Source: Lachnospiraceae bacterium (GTDB lineage: Bacteria > Bacillota > Clostridia > Lachnospirales > Lachnospiraceae). Taken from it: a DNA stretch of 64,000 nucleotides. The stretch covers positions 1,426,001-1,490,000 of the forward strand of contig JAKVNF010000001.1 of the NCBI GenBank assembly GCA_022483465.1, written 5' to 3'. Positions 37,309 through 46,982 of this stretch are shown here, one piece after another. The notes under the pieces were generated by a model. The model was not told where the DNA came from and searched no databases. It saw nothing but the letters and a program-made list of their open reading frames with translations. Positions within the stretch are counted from its first letter, which is position 1. The number at the start of each line of letters is the position of its first letter. Made by a program: the position numbers and the translations under genes.

Positions 37309-39333
37309 TCAGCGCACCACCGGAAACCAGATCTTCATCTGGGCATCTTCTTCCGGATTTTCATCCTGTATGCTGCTTCGGTTGTCCCAGGCGAAATAAG
37401 GGACAAACTGCACCGGAACTTCTTCACGGGTACTGGGTCGCATTTCTGCATAGAGGCGCTCGTCTCTCTCTCCCTGGATCCGCAGCATACTCCCCTCCAG
37501 GGCAAGGACATCCCGTCCTCCGATCTGGATCATCCGGGGTACAAAGCGCTTTGGTCCCTCCCCATTTTCAAAGAGAAGTGTCAATTCATCGAGAGATCCG
37601 GTATCCGGGTTCTGAAGATCCGCATCTTCCATACAGTACACCAGAGGGCCGCGCTCGAGAGCTGCCTTCCCCTCGTCTTCCTCCACCATCGGATTGGCTG
37701 TGGTGAAGCGGACCGGCATTGGAAGAACCAGGGTGATCTCGGTATCCGTCGAGGGCAGACAGGAGACGATCTGATACGTTCCCGCTGCGCGATTCGGCAG
37801 ATTCATCGATGTGACATTTTCCCCCTGCCGGAGTGTGACCTTTGCCTCTCTTGCCCAGACGGGAATGCGCAGGGCAAGCTCAAAGGGACTGTTTCCGTGC
37901 ACCTCCTCAAAGGAAAACGAGACAGTTCCATCATACGGATAATCGGTCTTCTGCACCAGTACGAAGGAGGCGCCGGAAGACAGGGTGATCTTTGCGCGGG
38001 ATGCCCCATAAAGGCCGGAGTAGATCCGATTCTCGTGCTCCCCTCTTCCTCTCGCATAAGCATACTCAGATGCCTCTGCGAGATTTCTCGCCAGGTTCGG
38101 CGGGCAGCAATAGCTGGTGATATAGCTGGTCCGGTGAAGATCCCACACCAGCTTCATCTCAAGCTTTTTCTTGCGCTCCAGCATGTTTTCATAAAAGAAC
38201 CTGGTCCCATCGAGGGAGACAGCGGCCATGTTGTTGTTCAGCATAACACGCTCGATGACATCAAAATATTGTGCCTTCGGATCCGCCAGAAACATCCGGT
38301 ACGCCCACATAACAAGGCCCACCCCTGCACAGGTCTCATTGTACGCTGTCACATTGGGGAGCTGATAGGCGTAGCCATAGGCCTGATGGATCAGCTGGTG
38401 GTCAAAGAAATTCCCGTAGGGGGATGCTCCGTTGTAAAGCGCACCGCAACCTCCGGTCAGGTAGATCTTGTGCCGCAGAAGATCCGAGAACGTGCTCCCG
38501 GCAACCGTCTGAAAATCCGGATCTCCCGATTCCAGATAAAGATCCATGATCCCGGCATACAGGTAATTCGCACGCACCGCATGACCCTGGATTTTTCGCT
38601 GTTGACGAAGCGGAATGCGGTCCTGATTGTCATCGAGGCCGTGTGAGACCGCATCCCGAAGACGGACCGCCTGTGCAGCAAGACGAAGGTACCGCTCCTC
38701 TCCGGTTGCCCGATAGAGTTCCACAAGTCCCATGTAGTGAGAGGGGCAGACCGCCGTCTGCACCTCTTTCGTCCGCTCGGCCTCATCATACATTCTTCCC
38801 AGATAGTCTGCCGTCCGAGAGGCAATGGATAAAAGTCGGTCCTTTCCCGTCAGTCGGTAGTACAAAGCCGCCGCTGTGAAGAGATGCCCAAAGTTGTAGA
38901 CCTCAAAGTCATTGATGTCTCCCATCCGCTTCACGCCGTTATGCGCTTTCTCCCCGATGATCTGTTTTGTGGAGAGATATCCGTCTGGCTGCTGAGCCCG
39001 GCCGATGAGGTCAATATAGGCATCCAGATCGGCCAAAAGCGCCTGATTTCCCGTTTTGACCGCATCGTACATGCCGGCTTCCATCCACTTGTAGAAATCC
39101 CCATCTCCAAAGACAGTACCGGCGAACTCGCCCTCTTTTTCTCCCGCCGCGATGCGGAAGTTCTCCACCACATGGCTCACATCCGCACGATCAAACATCT
39201 GCCGCAGGACCGGCACGGTGTGCTGAAACACCATGTTCTCCACATCACGCCAAAAGCCTTCCGTCCAGGTGACGTCGCGGCTGCCCAGAGGAACCGCCTT
39301 TGCATAAGGTGATTTTCTCGTATCTGTCAGCAT
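37309..39333 (-). CDS. GH127 beta-L-arabinofuranosidase
   Basis: 674 aa. The (alpha/alpha)6 barrel shows the metal and catalytic residues of HypBA1-type enzymes: Glu and Cys in AYNETCAGVG and the Cys pair in SYCCPPNLAR (one of which is the nucleophilic Cys in this family). No signal peptide. Releases L-arabinose from beta-arabinofuranosides such as extensin or pectic side chains. Its start overlaps the previous stop by one base, showing tight coupling. Confidence 0.92.
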   Translation of the reverse strand: MLTDTRKSPYAKAVPLGSRDVTWTEGFWRDVENMVFQHTVPVLRQMFDRADVSHVVENFRIAAGEKEGEFAGTVFGDGDFYKWMEAGMYDAVKTGNQALLADLDAYIDLIGRAQQPDGYLSTKQIIGEKAHNGVKRMGDINDFEVYNFGHLFTAAALYYRLTGKDRLLSIASRTADYLGRMYDEAERTKEVQTAVCPSHYMGLVELYRATGEERYLRLAAQAVRLRDAVSHGLDDNQDRIPLRQQRKIQGHAVRANYLYAGIMDLYLESGDPDFQTVAGSTFSDLLRHKIYLTGGCGALYNGASPYGNFFDHQLIHQAYGYAYQLPNVTAYNETCAGVGLVMWAYRMFLADPKAQYFDVIERVMLNNNMAAVSLDGTRFFYENMLERKKKLEMKLVWDLHRTSYITSYCCPPNLARNLAEASEYAYARGRGEHENRIYSGLYGASRAKITLSSGASFVLVQKTDYPYDGTVSFSFEEVHGNSPFELALRIPVWAREAKVTLRQGENVTSMNLPNRAAGTYQIVSCLPSTDTEITLVLPMPVRFTTANPMVEEDEGKAALERGPLVYCMEDADLQNPDTGSLDELTLLFENGEGPKRFVPRMIQIGGRDVLALEGSMLRIQGERDERLYAEMRPSTREEVPVQFVPYFAWDNRSSIQDENPEEDAQMKIWFPVVR

Positions 39334-40646
39334 TATGAAACTCCTTTCCGGCTATCCACCAGGTCATGGCACTCCTCGGCCATGTTCAGGGCGAGCAGGT
39401 TCCAATTCAGGAATCCTCCATTCATGACGGGTTTTCCGCTGTCCGGATCGTAGTACTCATGGAGACACTCAGAAGAAGTAAGATCCTCCGCAAGGAGACG
39501 GAGCGTCTTATCTGCGAGTTCCATAGCCTCCTTTTGGTACCCATAGCGCTTCATTCCCGCAAAAACACAGTAGTTGGCCACCACCCAGATGGGACCAAGC
39601 CAGTCGGAAGGATTGTTCGTCGCCTCGATCCGGAACATCTTTTCACGGCGATCCAGGGTGGTAATTCCATAGTCAGATCCAAAGGCAGCCTGATTGTGAT
39701 ACCAGGACACCAGGTGCTCTGCCTCTTCATCCGTGGCAAATCCCGCCAGCATCGGCAGGAAGCCGCTCCATACCGCAATACGTATCGGGAGGCACTTCCA
39801 AAAGACCCCGAGTCCCTGGTGGAACCAGTCATATTTTCTTGTCTTGATGTCCACATCAACTGAGTAGTAAAAACCGTCCCGCGGATCGTACATCCGTGTC
39901 TCGATGCTGCGGATCAGTTCCTCACGCTCCCGCTGCACGCACTGTTCGCGCTCCTTTGCGTGACTGACAAGTTCCTCCTCTTTCCTCTCTGCCGCTTCCT
40001 CTCCGACCTTGTGATAGAACTCCTGCGCAGCTTCCAATTCCATGACCATGAAGCTGTTTAAAAAAATGTTCGCAGTGGAAAAGCCAGGCCGACCGAAGGA
40101 GGCGGGATCATTGTCCATGCCGATCATGATGTCATCCCGCCAGACAAAGAGGCCTGTGTTCTCATGAAAGTAGTACTTCCAATAGCAGGCAAAGTAGCGA
40201 TCAATCTGCTCCCAATGCCCGGTGATCCAACTCCAGTCCCCCTGATACCGGGAGATCAGGCAGATCTGCTGGCATAAAAAGGGCTTGTGCATATTCATGA
40301 GGTGTCCATTTTTGTGCTGCAGGTTGAGATATGGTTCCTTCCATTGTCCGACTTCAATCATCATCGGAATGTATCCGTCCTCCAGCTGCCAATCGAGAAA
40401 GTTCAAGACATTTCCCCTGGCGTGGCACAGGATCGCATCACGCAGCGCTCCGCCCCGAAACCGCTCTGCCAGAGGGAGCAGGCTGTAAACGCTCCAGTAT
40501 GTATCCCAGTCCCAGACATTGCCATCGTAGACGGAGCCCGGATCAATGAATGGATAGCGGATAAAGCTGCGGGGTTCTTTCAGCACACTGTCGATATGCT
40601 GTTCCGCATACCGATAGATCTGCTCTGCCGGTGTCATGGTCATCAT
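39333..40646 (-). CDS. GH63/trehalase-like (alpha/alpha)6 glycoside hydrolase
   Basis: 437 aa from the ATG at 40646, chosen for the upstream AAAGGAAAAGG site; the longer frame has none. The fold signature is VWDWDTYWSVYSL near the N-terminus and NNPSDWLGPIWVVANYCV in the C-terminal half. Family members remove glucose or mannosylglycerate-type sugars, so the exact substrate is uncertain. A Glu/Arg-rich insertion (EEAAERKEEELVSHAKERE) is unusual. Cytoplasmic, in the arabinose/rhamnose operon. Confidence 0.75.
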   Translation of the reverse strand: MMTMTPAEQIYRYAEQHIDSVLKEPRSFIRYPFIDPGSVYDGNVWDWDTYWSVYSLLPLAERFRGGALRDAILCHARGNVLNFLDWQLEDGYIPMMIEVGQWKEPYLNLQHKNGHLMNMHKPFLCQQICLISRYQGDWSWITGHWEQIDRYFACYWKYYFHENTGLFVWRDDIMIGMDNDPASFGRPGFSTANIFLNSFMVMELEAAQEFYHKVGEEAAERKEEELVSHAKEREQCVQREREELIRSIETRMYDPRDGFYYSVDVDIKTRKYDWFHQGLGVFWKCLPIRIAVWSGFLPMLAGFATDEEAEHLVSWYHNQAAFGSDYGITTLDRREKMFRIEATNNPSDWLGPIWVVANYCVFAGMKRYGYQKEAMELADKTLRLLAEDLTSSECLHEYYDPDSGKPVMNGGFLNWNLLALNMAEECHDLVDSRKGVS

Positions 40647-40677
40647 GATCCTTTTCCTTTCCGAGAAACCAAAAGCA

Positions 40678-40700
40678 GCCGGCGGCAGATTGCCGCCGGC
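40678..40700 (-). repeat. Intercistronic hairpin before the GH63-like gene
   Basis: Perfect 10-bp stem GCCGGCGGCA/TGCCGCCGGC with a 3-base loop, followed on the minus strand by TGCTTTTGG. May trim expression of the hydrolases relative to the transporter or protect the 3' end of transporter mRNA. Confidence 0.65.
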
Positions 40701-40752
40701 GCTGAATTTTTGCCATGGGAGGTTCTTCGACTTTTCTTCCTCTGTCGTCGGC

Positions 40753-41634
40753 TCAGCCCTTGACCGCACCTGCCGTCATGCCCTCGATGATGAACTTGTT
40801 GAGCACGGAGTACAGGATCAGCATGGGGATGATGCTCATGGAGATGGAAGCAAAGATAGCACCCCAGTTTTTGGATCCGAATTCATCTGAGAAGTACATC
40901 AGTCCTGTCTGAATCGTCTTGAGCTTGGTATCAGAGACGAAGGTCATCGAGAACAGCAGGTCATTCCATTTGAAGAAGAACTGCAGCACCAGGACGGTCA
41001 CGATCGCGTTCTTCATCAGCGGTACCACGATAAAGCGCATCAGCTTGTAGATGTCACATCCGTCGATGACTGCGGCCTCCATGATCTCGTCGGGAAAACT
41101 GCGCAGATATCCGGTCACCAGGTAGATCGACAGAGAGAGGCCAAATGCGATGTAGGTCAGGATCAGAGCCCATCTGGTGTTGTAGATGTTCATCCCCTTG
41201 TAGATCTGGAACAGCGGGATCAGTGCCGTGGCCACGGGGACCATAATGCCGAGCTGGAAGTAGCGGTTAATAAAATCCCGGCCCTTCCATTGCATCTTGG
41301 TGACGGCAAAACCGACTGTCACGGAGAAAATCACAATGAATACCAGGGAGATCAGGGTATAAGTCATGGAGTTCATAAAGAACGTAGACATATGCCCACG
41401 ATTCCAGGCATCAATATAGTTTTGAAAATACAGCCCGTCCGGAAGGGAGTATGCCGGTTTTGCGCTCCACTCATAGGACTGCTTGAAGGATGCGGTAATC
41501 ATCCAAAAGATCGGATAGATATCGATAAAGCAGATCAGAACCACAATGATCTTGATCAAGACGGAGGAGACCACCTTCCCGGTTCTGTTCTTCTTGCGGG
41601 TGCTGCCCTGTGCTGCCACTGCTGCTTGTGCCAT
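40753..41634 (-). CDS. Carbohydrate ABC transporter permease, MalG type
   Basis: 293 aa with about six membrane helices. The conserved EAA-loop reads EIMEAAVIDGCDIYKLMRFIV (docks to the ATPase). C-terminal GAVKG ending is typical of CUT1 permeases. Downstream of the MalF-type permease with a 17-bp gap. No ATPase gene is in the operon, so a shared MsmX-like ATPase elsewhere is expected. Confidence 0.92.
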   Translation of the reverse strand: MAQAAVAAQGSTRKKNRTGKVVSSVLIKIIVVLICFIDIYPIFWMITASFKQSYEWSAKPAYSLPDGLYFQNYIDAWNRGHMSTFFMNSMTYTLISLVFIVIFSVTVGFAVTKMQWKGRDFINRYFQLGIMVPVATALIPLFQIYKGMNIYNTRWALILTYIAFGLSLSIYLVTGYLRSFPDEIMEAAVIDGCDIYKLMRFIVVPLMKNAIVTVLVLQFFFKWNDLLFSMTFVSDTKLKTIQTGLMYFSDEFGSKNWGAIFASISMSIIPMLILYSVLNKFIIEGMTAGAVKG

Positions 41635-41651
41635 AATACTCTCCCCCTTTC

Positions 41652-42539
41652 TCAGTAGTAGCTCTCCTTGACGTCAAAGCGGTTGATGACAAATGAACCC
41701 GCGATGCACATCAGGAAGATAAAGATTGCGATGACCGAACCATAACCCACTTTGTTGTAGGTGAAGGAGACCGAGTACATGTACATGGAGAGGGATCTCG
41801 TCGCATTTCCGGGGCCGCCATTGGTCAATGCCAGTGCGGACTCGAACATCTTCACAGTACCGGAGAAAGAGAACACGCAGGAGCTGATGATCATCGGGCG
41901 AAGGAGCGGTGCCAGGATGTTCTTAAAAAGCTGCCAGCCGCCGCATCCGTCGATGCGGCCTGCCTCGATGATGTCCTCCGGGATATCCAGAAGAGCTCCG
42001 TACAGGATCACCGAGTGGAATCCGATGCCCGTCCAGATATCCATCAGGATCAGGCAGGGAAGTGCGGTGGACGCTTGTCCGAGCCAGGGCTGTACCCACT
42101 TCTGCAGACCCACGTTGGACAGGAAGGAGTTCAACAGTCCGTAATTGGGCTGGATCTCATAGATCTTCTGAAACAGCTGGCCGACTGCAACTGTGGGGAG
42201 CACTGTCGGAAAGAATACAATGGTTCGGACCGCATTGCGTCCTCCCTTGACCCAGAATCGGAACATCAGGGCCATCAGAAGGCCGCCTCCAACCTGTCCC
42301 AGCATTGTAAATCCGATATACTTCAGGTTGACGACCAGCGCGTCGATAAAGTTCTTGTCCCGAAACAGCTTTCCGTAATTCGCCAGTCCTACAAACTTCC
42401 ATTTGAGTCCCGGAGATCCGGAGTACATCGAGTAATAAAATGACCACACCACCGGCAATGCCACAATGATTGTGTAAATGATGAGAGCCGGGATCACAAA
42501 GAGTGCGATCGCCTTTTTGTTTCCAAGTACTTTTTTCAT
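41652..42539 (-). CDS. Carbohydrate ABC transporter permease, MalF type
   Basis: 295 aa from the ATG at 42539, which has GGAGGACGT upstream; the frame is open further but without a site. About six helices; EAA loop EDIIEAGRIDGCGGWQLFKNI. CUT1-family sugar importer inner-membrane subunit pairing with the MalG-type protein. Likely imports oligosaccharides released from pectin or arabinan. Confidence 0.92.
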   Translation of the reverse strand: MKKVLGNKKAIALFVIPALIIYTIIVALPVVWSFYYSMYSGSPGLKWKFVGLANYGKLFRDKNFIDALVVNLKYIGFTMLGQVGGGLLMALMFRFWVKGGRNAVRTIVFFPTVLPTVAVGQLFQKIYEIQPNYGLLNSFLSNVGLQKWVQPWLGQASTALPCLILMDIWTGIGFHSVILYGALLDIPEDIIEAGRIDGCGGWQLFKNILAPLLRPMIISSCVFSFSGTVKMFESALALTNGGPGNATRSLSMYMYSVSFTYNKVGYGSVIAIFIFLMCIAGSFVINRFDVKESYY

Positions 42540-42578
42540 ACGTCCTCCAGCTGCCTCCCTGCGCCCTTGGAGAGAATA

Positions 42579-42608
42579 AGCGGGCGGTAAGGGGTACTTA
42601 CCGCCCGC
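42579..42608 (-). repeat. Intercistronic hairpin between binding-protein and permease genes
   Basis: GCGGGCGGTAAG pairs with CTTACCGCCCGC around a 4-5 base loop. Commonly such stems keep binding-protein mRNA more abundant than permease mRNA. Confidence 0.75.
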
Positions 42609-42662
42609 CCATCGCACATGCATGGCGGCATTCAAATTGCCCGCCTGCATATTCCATTGCTG

Positions 42663-44108
42663 TTACATATCTGACATGTCCTTGGCATCCTGGATTGACT
42701 GCATGTAATCCTGTGCGGACATCTCACCAGAGAGAAGGGTCTGAACGTTCTGCTGTGCGGCATCGGAGACCTCGGAATTCATGGTCGCCTCATACCAAGT
42801 GAAAGCACTCTTTGCCTTGTCGATCTCGTCCAGTACCAGCTGCGTGTATCCGCTCATGTCCGATGCTTCCGTTGTGTAGGTATATCCCTTGACGGAACCC
42901 TGCATCTCCATGGCCACATCTCCGATGTGCTCCACGAAATACTTGACGAACCACTTCGTTGCCTCGTCCGTCTTGTCCTGAGACAGGCAAAGGATGTTGC
43001 CGCAGTTCATAGAGTAGGAATCTGCCGGGCTGATGGAGGGATCTACAACCGGGACGTTGAAGAAGCCGATGCCATCCGGGCCTGCCTGGTTTGCAGTGGT
43101 GTCATTGAGGTTGGAAGTGAACCAGGAGCCGTTGTAGAAGATGGCTGCCTTTCCAGTCATCAGCATGGATCCTGCTGTGTTCATGTCGACCGTGTTGACG
43201 CCCTCTCCGAAGTATCCGGCATTTGCCCAATCCTGAATCTTCTGAGCTGCTGCGACATAGCCGTCATCCGTGTAGTTGGTATCTCCGTCTGCCGCCTTCT
43301 GCATGGCGTCCGCGCCCATCGTGCGCACCGTGTAGGCGTTGATGAGTCTCGTGGCGCCCCACTTATCCGCTGCACCGCAGGAGAGCGGCTGAATGCCTGC
43401 ATCCTTCAGCGTCTTCAGATCCTCTTCAAACTCATCCCAGGTGTCCGGAGTCTTGGTGATACCCGCCTGCTCAAACAGGGCCTTGTTGTACCAGAAACCC
43501 TCGACATTGAGTCCGAGAGGCAGATCATAAATCGTATCCGTTCCAGAGAGCGTCTCCAGAAGAGATGTAGCTGCCGGTGTCACATAGTCGGAAGATCCGG
43601 TCTCTTTGAGGAGTGCCCCGATATCCGTGATCTGGCCTGCATCGATCAGATCTACGATGGGCTTGCCGGACTCATAGACGAACATATCCGGCAGGTCATT
43701 GGATGCAGCCAATGTAGAGATCTTCTGGCGCAGATCATCCGAGGAGACCAGCTCATACTCATAGGTGAAGTTCGGATTGACCTTCTGGTAATCCTTGCAG
43801 ATCTGGTTGATCAGGACGCCGTTGTCGTTGTCCTCAGCCCAGATGGAGAGGATGTGGAAGTCCTTGGTCAGCTGCGGGTCCTCCCCTGAGAAATCTCCGG
43901 ACCCGGTATCTGCTGCTGCTTCGGTCGTGGCCGCCTCTGTGGTCTCAGCTGCTGCGGTCTCCGCTGCTGCCGAAGTCTCTGCCGCTGCAGTCGTCTCAGC
44001 GCTTCCGGTGCTTCCAGAGCTGCTGGAGCTGGAACTGCTTCCGCATCCTGCCAGAACCCCTGCGAGCATCACAGTGCTCATGAATGCCGCCAATACTTTC
44101 TTTTTCAT
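42663..44108 (-). CDS. Sugar ABC transporter substrate-binding lipoprotein
   Basis: 481 aa. Signal peptide with lipobox LAGCG (Cys near residue 22), then a low-complexity Ser/Thr/Ala/Glu tether (about 23-70) that spaces the domain from the membrane. The SBP_bac_1 fold follows (FHILSIWAEDNDNG, VNVPV-type strands, GKAAIFYNGSWF). It catches extracellular oligosaccharides for the MalFG-type permeases. First gene of the operon, 177 bp below the response regulator; that gap has a GTACAAAATGTAC inverted repeat just before the start. Confidence 0.92.
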   Translation of the reverse strand: MKKKVLAAFMSTVMLAGVLAGCGSSSSSSSSGSTGSAETTAAAETSAAAETAAAETTEAATTEAAADTGSGDFSGEDPQLTKDFHILSIWAEDNDNGVLINQICKDYQKVNPNFTYEYELVSSDDLRQKISTLAASNDLPDMFVYESGKPIVDLIDAGQITDIGALLKETGSSDYVTPAATSLLETLSGTDTIYDLPLGLNVEGFWYNKALFEQAGITKTPDTWDEFEEDLKTLKDAGIQPLSCGAADKWGATRLINAYTVRTMGADAMQKAADGDTNYTDDGYVAAAQKIQDWANAGYFGEGVNTVDMNTAGSMLMTGKAAIFYNGSWFTSNLNDTTANQAGPDGIGFFNVPVVDPSISPADSYSMNCGNILCLSQDKTDEATKWFVKYFVEHIGDVAMEMQGSVKGYTYTTEASDMSGYTQLVLDEIDKAKSAFTWYEATMNSEVSDAAQQNVQTLLSGEMSAQDYMQSIQDAKDMSDM

Positions 44109-44284
44109 TTGGTACCCCCTTGTTTCATACTTGGCCGTTTTGTACATTTTGTACCTTCCCTCACGGCTGATCCTCTTGCTATCTGTACGTTATCATCTCG
44201 CTTGGTGCGATGAAATGTAGCATTTTTTATATTTGAGTCGGTATTTTTTAGGTTCCGTTGTGCATATATTGTGCCGAATCTGGT

Positions 44285-45395
44285 TTACGCACCTTTCGAA
44301 GTGGACTCCTGCCGGAGTGCATCCCGATATGCGCCCGGCGTCTGGCCAGTCTTTTTCTTGAAGATCTCATAGAAGTAGTGCGGATCGTTGTACCCCACCG
44401 CCTCTGCAATGTCTGCGGCACGCAAATCCGAGTGTGCAAGGAGCTCCTTTGCCCGCTCGATTCGAAGGTTGGTCAGGTACTTCACAAAAGAAGTCCCAAC
44501 GGTTTCCTTGAACAGCACAGAGAGATAAGCAGGATTGAGTCCGGTATAGGATGCCAGCTCAGTGAGGCCGATATCCCGCTGATAGTTTTCCTGCAGGTAT
44601 GCAAGGATCCCGGAAATATTGTCATTGGCGTTAGTAAAGAACCGGGTTGATGGGTTCCATACCACAACCTCCATGGTGAACTCTCGACGCGATAATGTCC
44701 GATGAAGATATAGAATCCCCATTTGGAGCTCTTTTCTTCTCCGCATAATGCCTATCTTGTTATTTATAGTCACATACTCGGCAAGTGAGTGTATGTGTTT
44801 AGGCAATCTAGGTGATGCTTTGTTACATGATGCAACACAGCACGGATAGGAGTGTACCCAGCTCGAGCTCAAAGTGAGGTATTAGTGGTCTCATGCTAGG
44901 CGATCGCTTATCAACCCGTTTCTTAACTAACGCCTTGTCATTCTTTGCGGTCTCCCGGCTATCTGAAACCGCTGTATCTTCCTGCTGCGGCACCGGATCC
45001 TTTTCCGCAGGAGGGATTTCCCCCTCACGCCTTTTTTGCAGCCTCTCAAACGCCATCCGGAGCTTGTCCCGGGTCACCGGCTTGTCGATATAGTCCAGCG
45101 CCCCCAGGACCAGCGCTTTTCTTGCATAGGAGAATTCCTGGTAGGCACTGATGATGATATAGTCACAGTTCCGGTTAAACTCCTGGGCGCTCTCGATCAG
45201 AGAGAGTCCGTCCAGATAGGGAATCCGAATGTCCGTGATGACCACGTCCGGATGGGTGCGCCGAATCACCTCCAGTGCTTCCCGCCCGTCCCAGGCGGTT
45301 CCCACGACCTCACAGTCGATGTTCATCTTCGCCAGCAGCACCTGAATGCCGCGGATCACAATCTTCTCATCATCTACAATGACCAGTCGGTACAT
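44285..45395 (-). pseudogene. YesN-like response regulator (REC + AraC HTH) split by a MITE
   Basis: REC domain from 45395 (VIVDDEKIVIRGIQ, VITDIRIPYLDGLSL with the phospho-Asp, YIDKPV with the Lys) and, after the insert, the AraC-type HTH (ISGILAYLQENYQRDIGLTE to FKKKTGQTPGAYRDA) ending at 44285. The MITE at 44627-44934 with TTGTCATT duplication separates them. Removing it restores an in-frame 264-aa protein. Today the REC half ends inside the MITE; the DNA-binding half could be made from a start in the MITE, whose open frame fuses in frame to it. Confidence 0.9.
44627..44934 (-). mobile_element. 308-bp MITE with IS1595-type ends, copy 3 (in the response regulator)
   Basis: Inverted ends as in the other copies, 8-bp TTGTCATT duplication at 44619-44626 and 44935-44942. 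Inserted in the linker between REC and HTH domains. Orientation places the open MITE frame on the same strand and frame as the HTH part. Confidence 0.93.
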
Positions 45396-46915
45396 CTTCT
45401 CCTCCTGATTTTTTCTCTTTGCGTTCCGGCATTTCTTTCTCCTCCGACGGGTGCAGGATGGCGCTTACCTCCTCTTGGGAAAGCACCGGAATCCGAATCT
45501 CAGCCCGGGTGCCTCCCTTTGTTCCCTCAGAAAATTCAATGCCGTATTCTTCTCCGTAAAAGAGCCGGATCCGCTCCCGAATGTTTCGAATGCCGTATCC
45601 CCCATTCAACACAGCAGGGTCCTGAATGCCAATCCCATCGTCCTCCACCACAAAGGTCAGGATGCCGCCCTCCCGGCTTCCCGTCAGAGAGATGGTCCCC
45701 GGCCCGGTCTTCGGCTCCAGGCCATGGTATACGGAATTCTCCACCAGTGGCTGCAGCAGAAAGGTCAGCAGATACTCCCCCATCATCGCTTCGGGAACAT
45801 CGATGACCAGCTGAAACCTTCCTTCAAACCGGTAATTCTGGATCTTCATGTAGGCACGGATCCGCTCCAATTCCCTGGAGACCAGGATCAGCTTGTCTCC
45901 TCCATTCAGGCTCAGCCGGAAATTCTCGGACAGTGCCTGCACGAAGTCCGCAATCTCCTCCTCTCCCCGGATCTCCGCCATGAAGTAAAGGGTATCCAGG
46001 GTGTTGTAGAGGTAGTGCGGATTGATCTGCGTCTGCAAAAGCAGAAGCTGCTGCTCCCGCTCACGGATCTGGGAATTGAGAAGTCGGTTCTTGAGATCGA
46101 TGTTGTTGTTCACGAGATCCTTGAACTGATTTCCTATGCGGCCGACCTCGCTTTCGTCGAACTGCTCCTCTACGTGGCTGCTGCCCTCTGCGACCTGCCG
46201 CATGGTCTTTTCCAGTGTATTGAGCGGGCGTGTGATTCTGCCCGCGATGATGCTCGAGAGCCACACGCTGATCATAATGATGCCCACCGCCAGGATCGCT
46301 GCAACGTATCCCACCGAGGCACTCTTTCCCGAGAGAGCCTGCTTGGAGATCACTGCGGCGATCTTCCAGCCGGTACTCTCATCGGTCACCGCAGTGGTGA
46401 GATAGTTCCCATCCTCATCATCGGATCCCTGAAAGATCGAGCTGATCTCCTCTTTCTGCGTATCTGTCAGCGTATCCTGGCCGGCGGTGTAAAGGACACC
46501 GCCGTCTCCATCCAGGACGAAGTAGTGCGTGACATTCTGACTTTCTCCGCTCTTCATGGGAAAAGCGACATCCAGCGCGGATTTTCTCACGTTGAATACC
46601 ACATATCCAATCGGTTTTCTTGTCCTGGTAGAGTACAGACGTTTGGCAATCGAAAAAGTTTCATCCTTCCCGTCGTCAAACAAGACGTTGGTTCCCAGAA
46701 AGACTTCCTTTCCCTTTGCCTTGTCGGCAAGGGCAATCCAGTCACCGGAGAGGATGTCCTGTGCACCAGTATAGTAGGGGACCATGTAGTGCTGGTTGTA
46801 GTCATTCTGGGTGGTAAAGATCAGATTCCCCGCGTTGTTGACGCAGAGGATTTCTCGAAGGCGTTAGTAAAGAAACGGGTTGATAAGTAACGATCCCAAA
46901 AGTTTTTCCGGATTT

Positions 46916-46959
46916 GTACATTTAAATGTACGACGCCCTTTTAGGACTTGACCTATAAT
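46916..46959 (+). promoter_or_regulatory. IS1595 copy A promoter region with palindrome
   Basis: Perfect 16-bp palindrome GTACATTTAAATGTAC (46916-46931) and -10 TATAAT (46954-46959). Copy B has the same arrangement with the same 38-base offset. No good -35, so the palindrome may be an operator or activator site. Confidence 0.65.
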
Positions 46960-46982
46960 AGTCGTGTCAGGAGGGCACGACT

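Noticed and set aside
44109-44284. A regulated promoter before the binding-protein gene
   Set aside because: AT-rich stretches and a GTACAAAATGTAC repeat are present, but no acceptable -35/-10 pair was found, so no promoter is listed.
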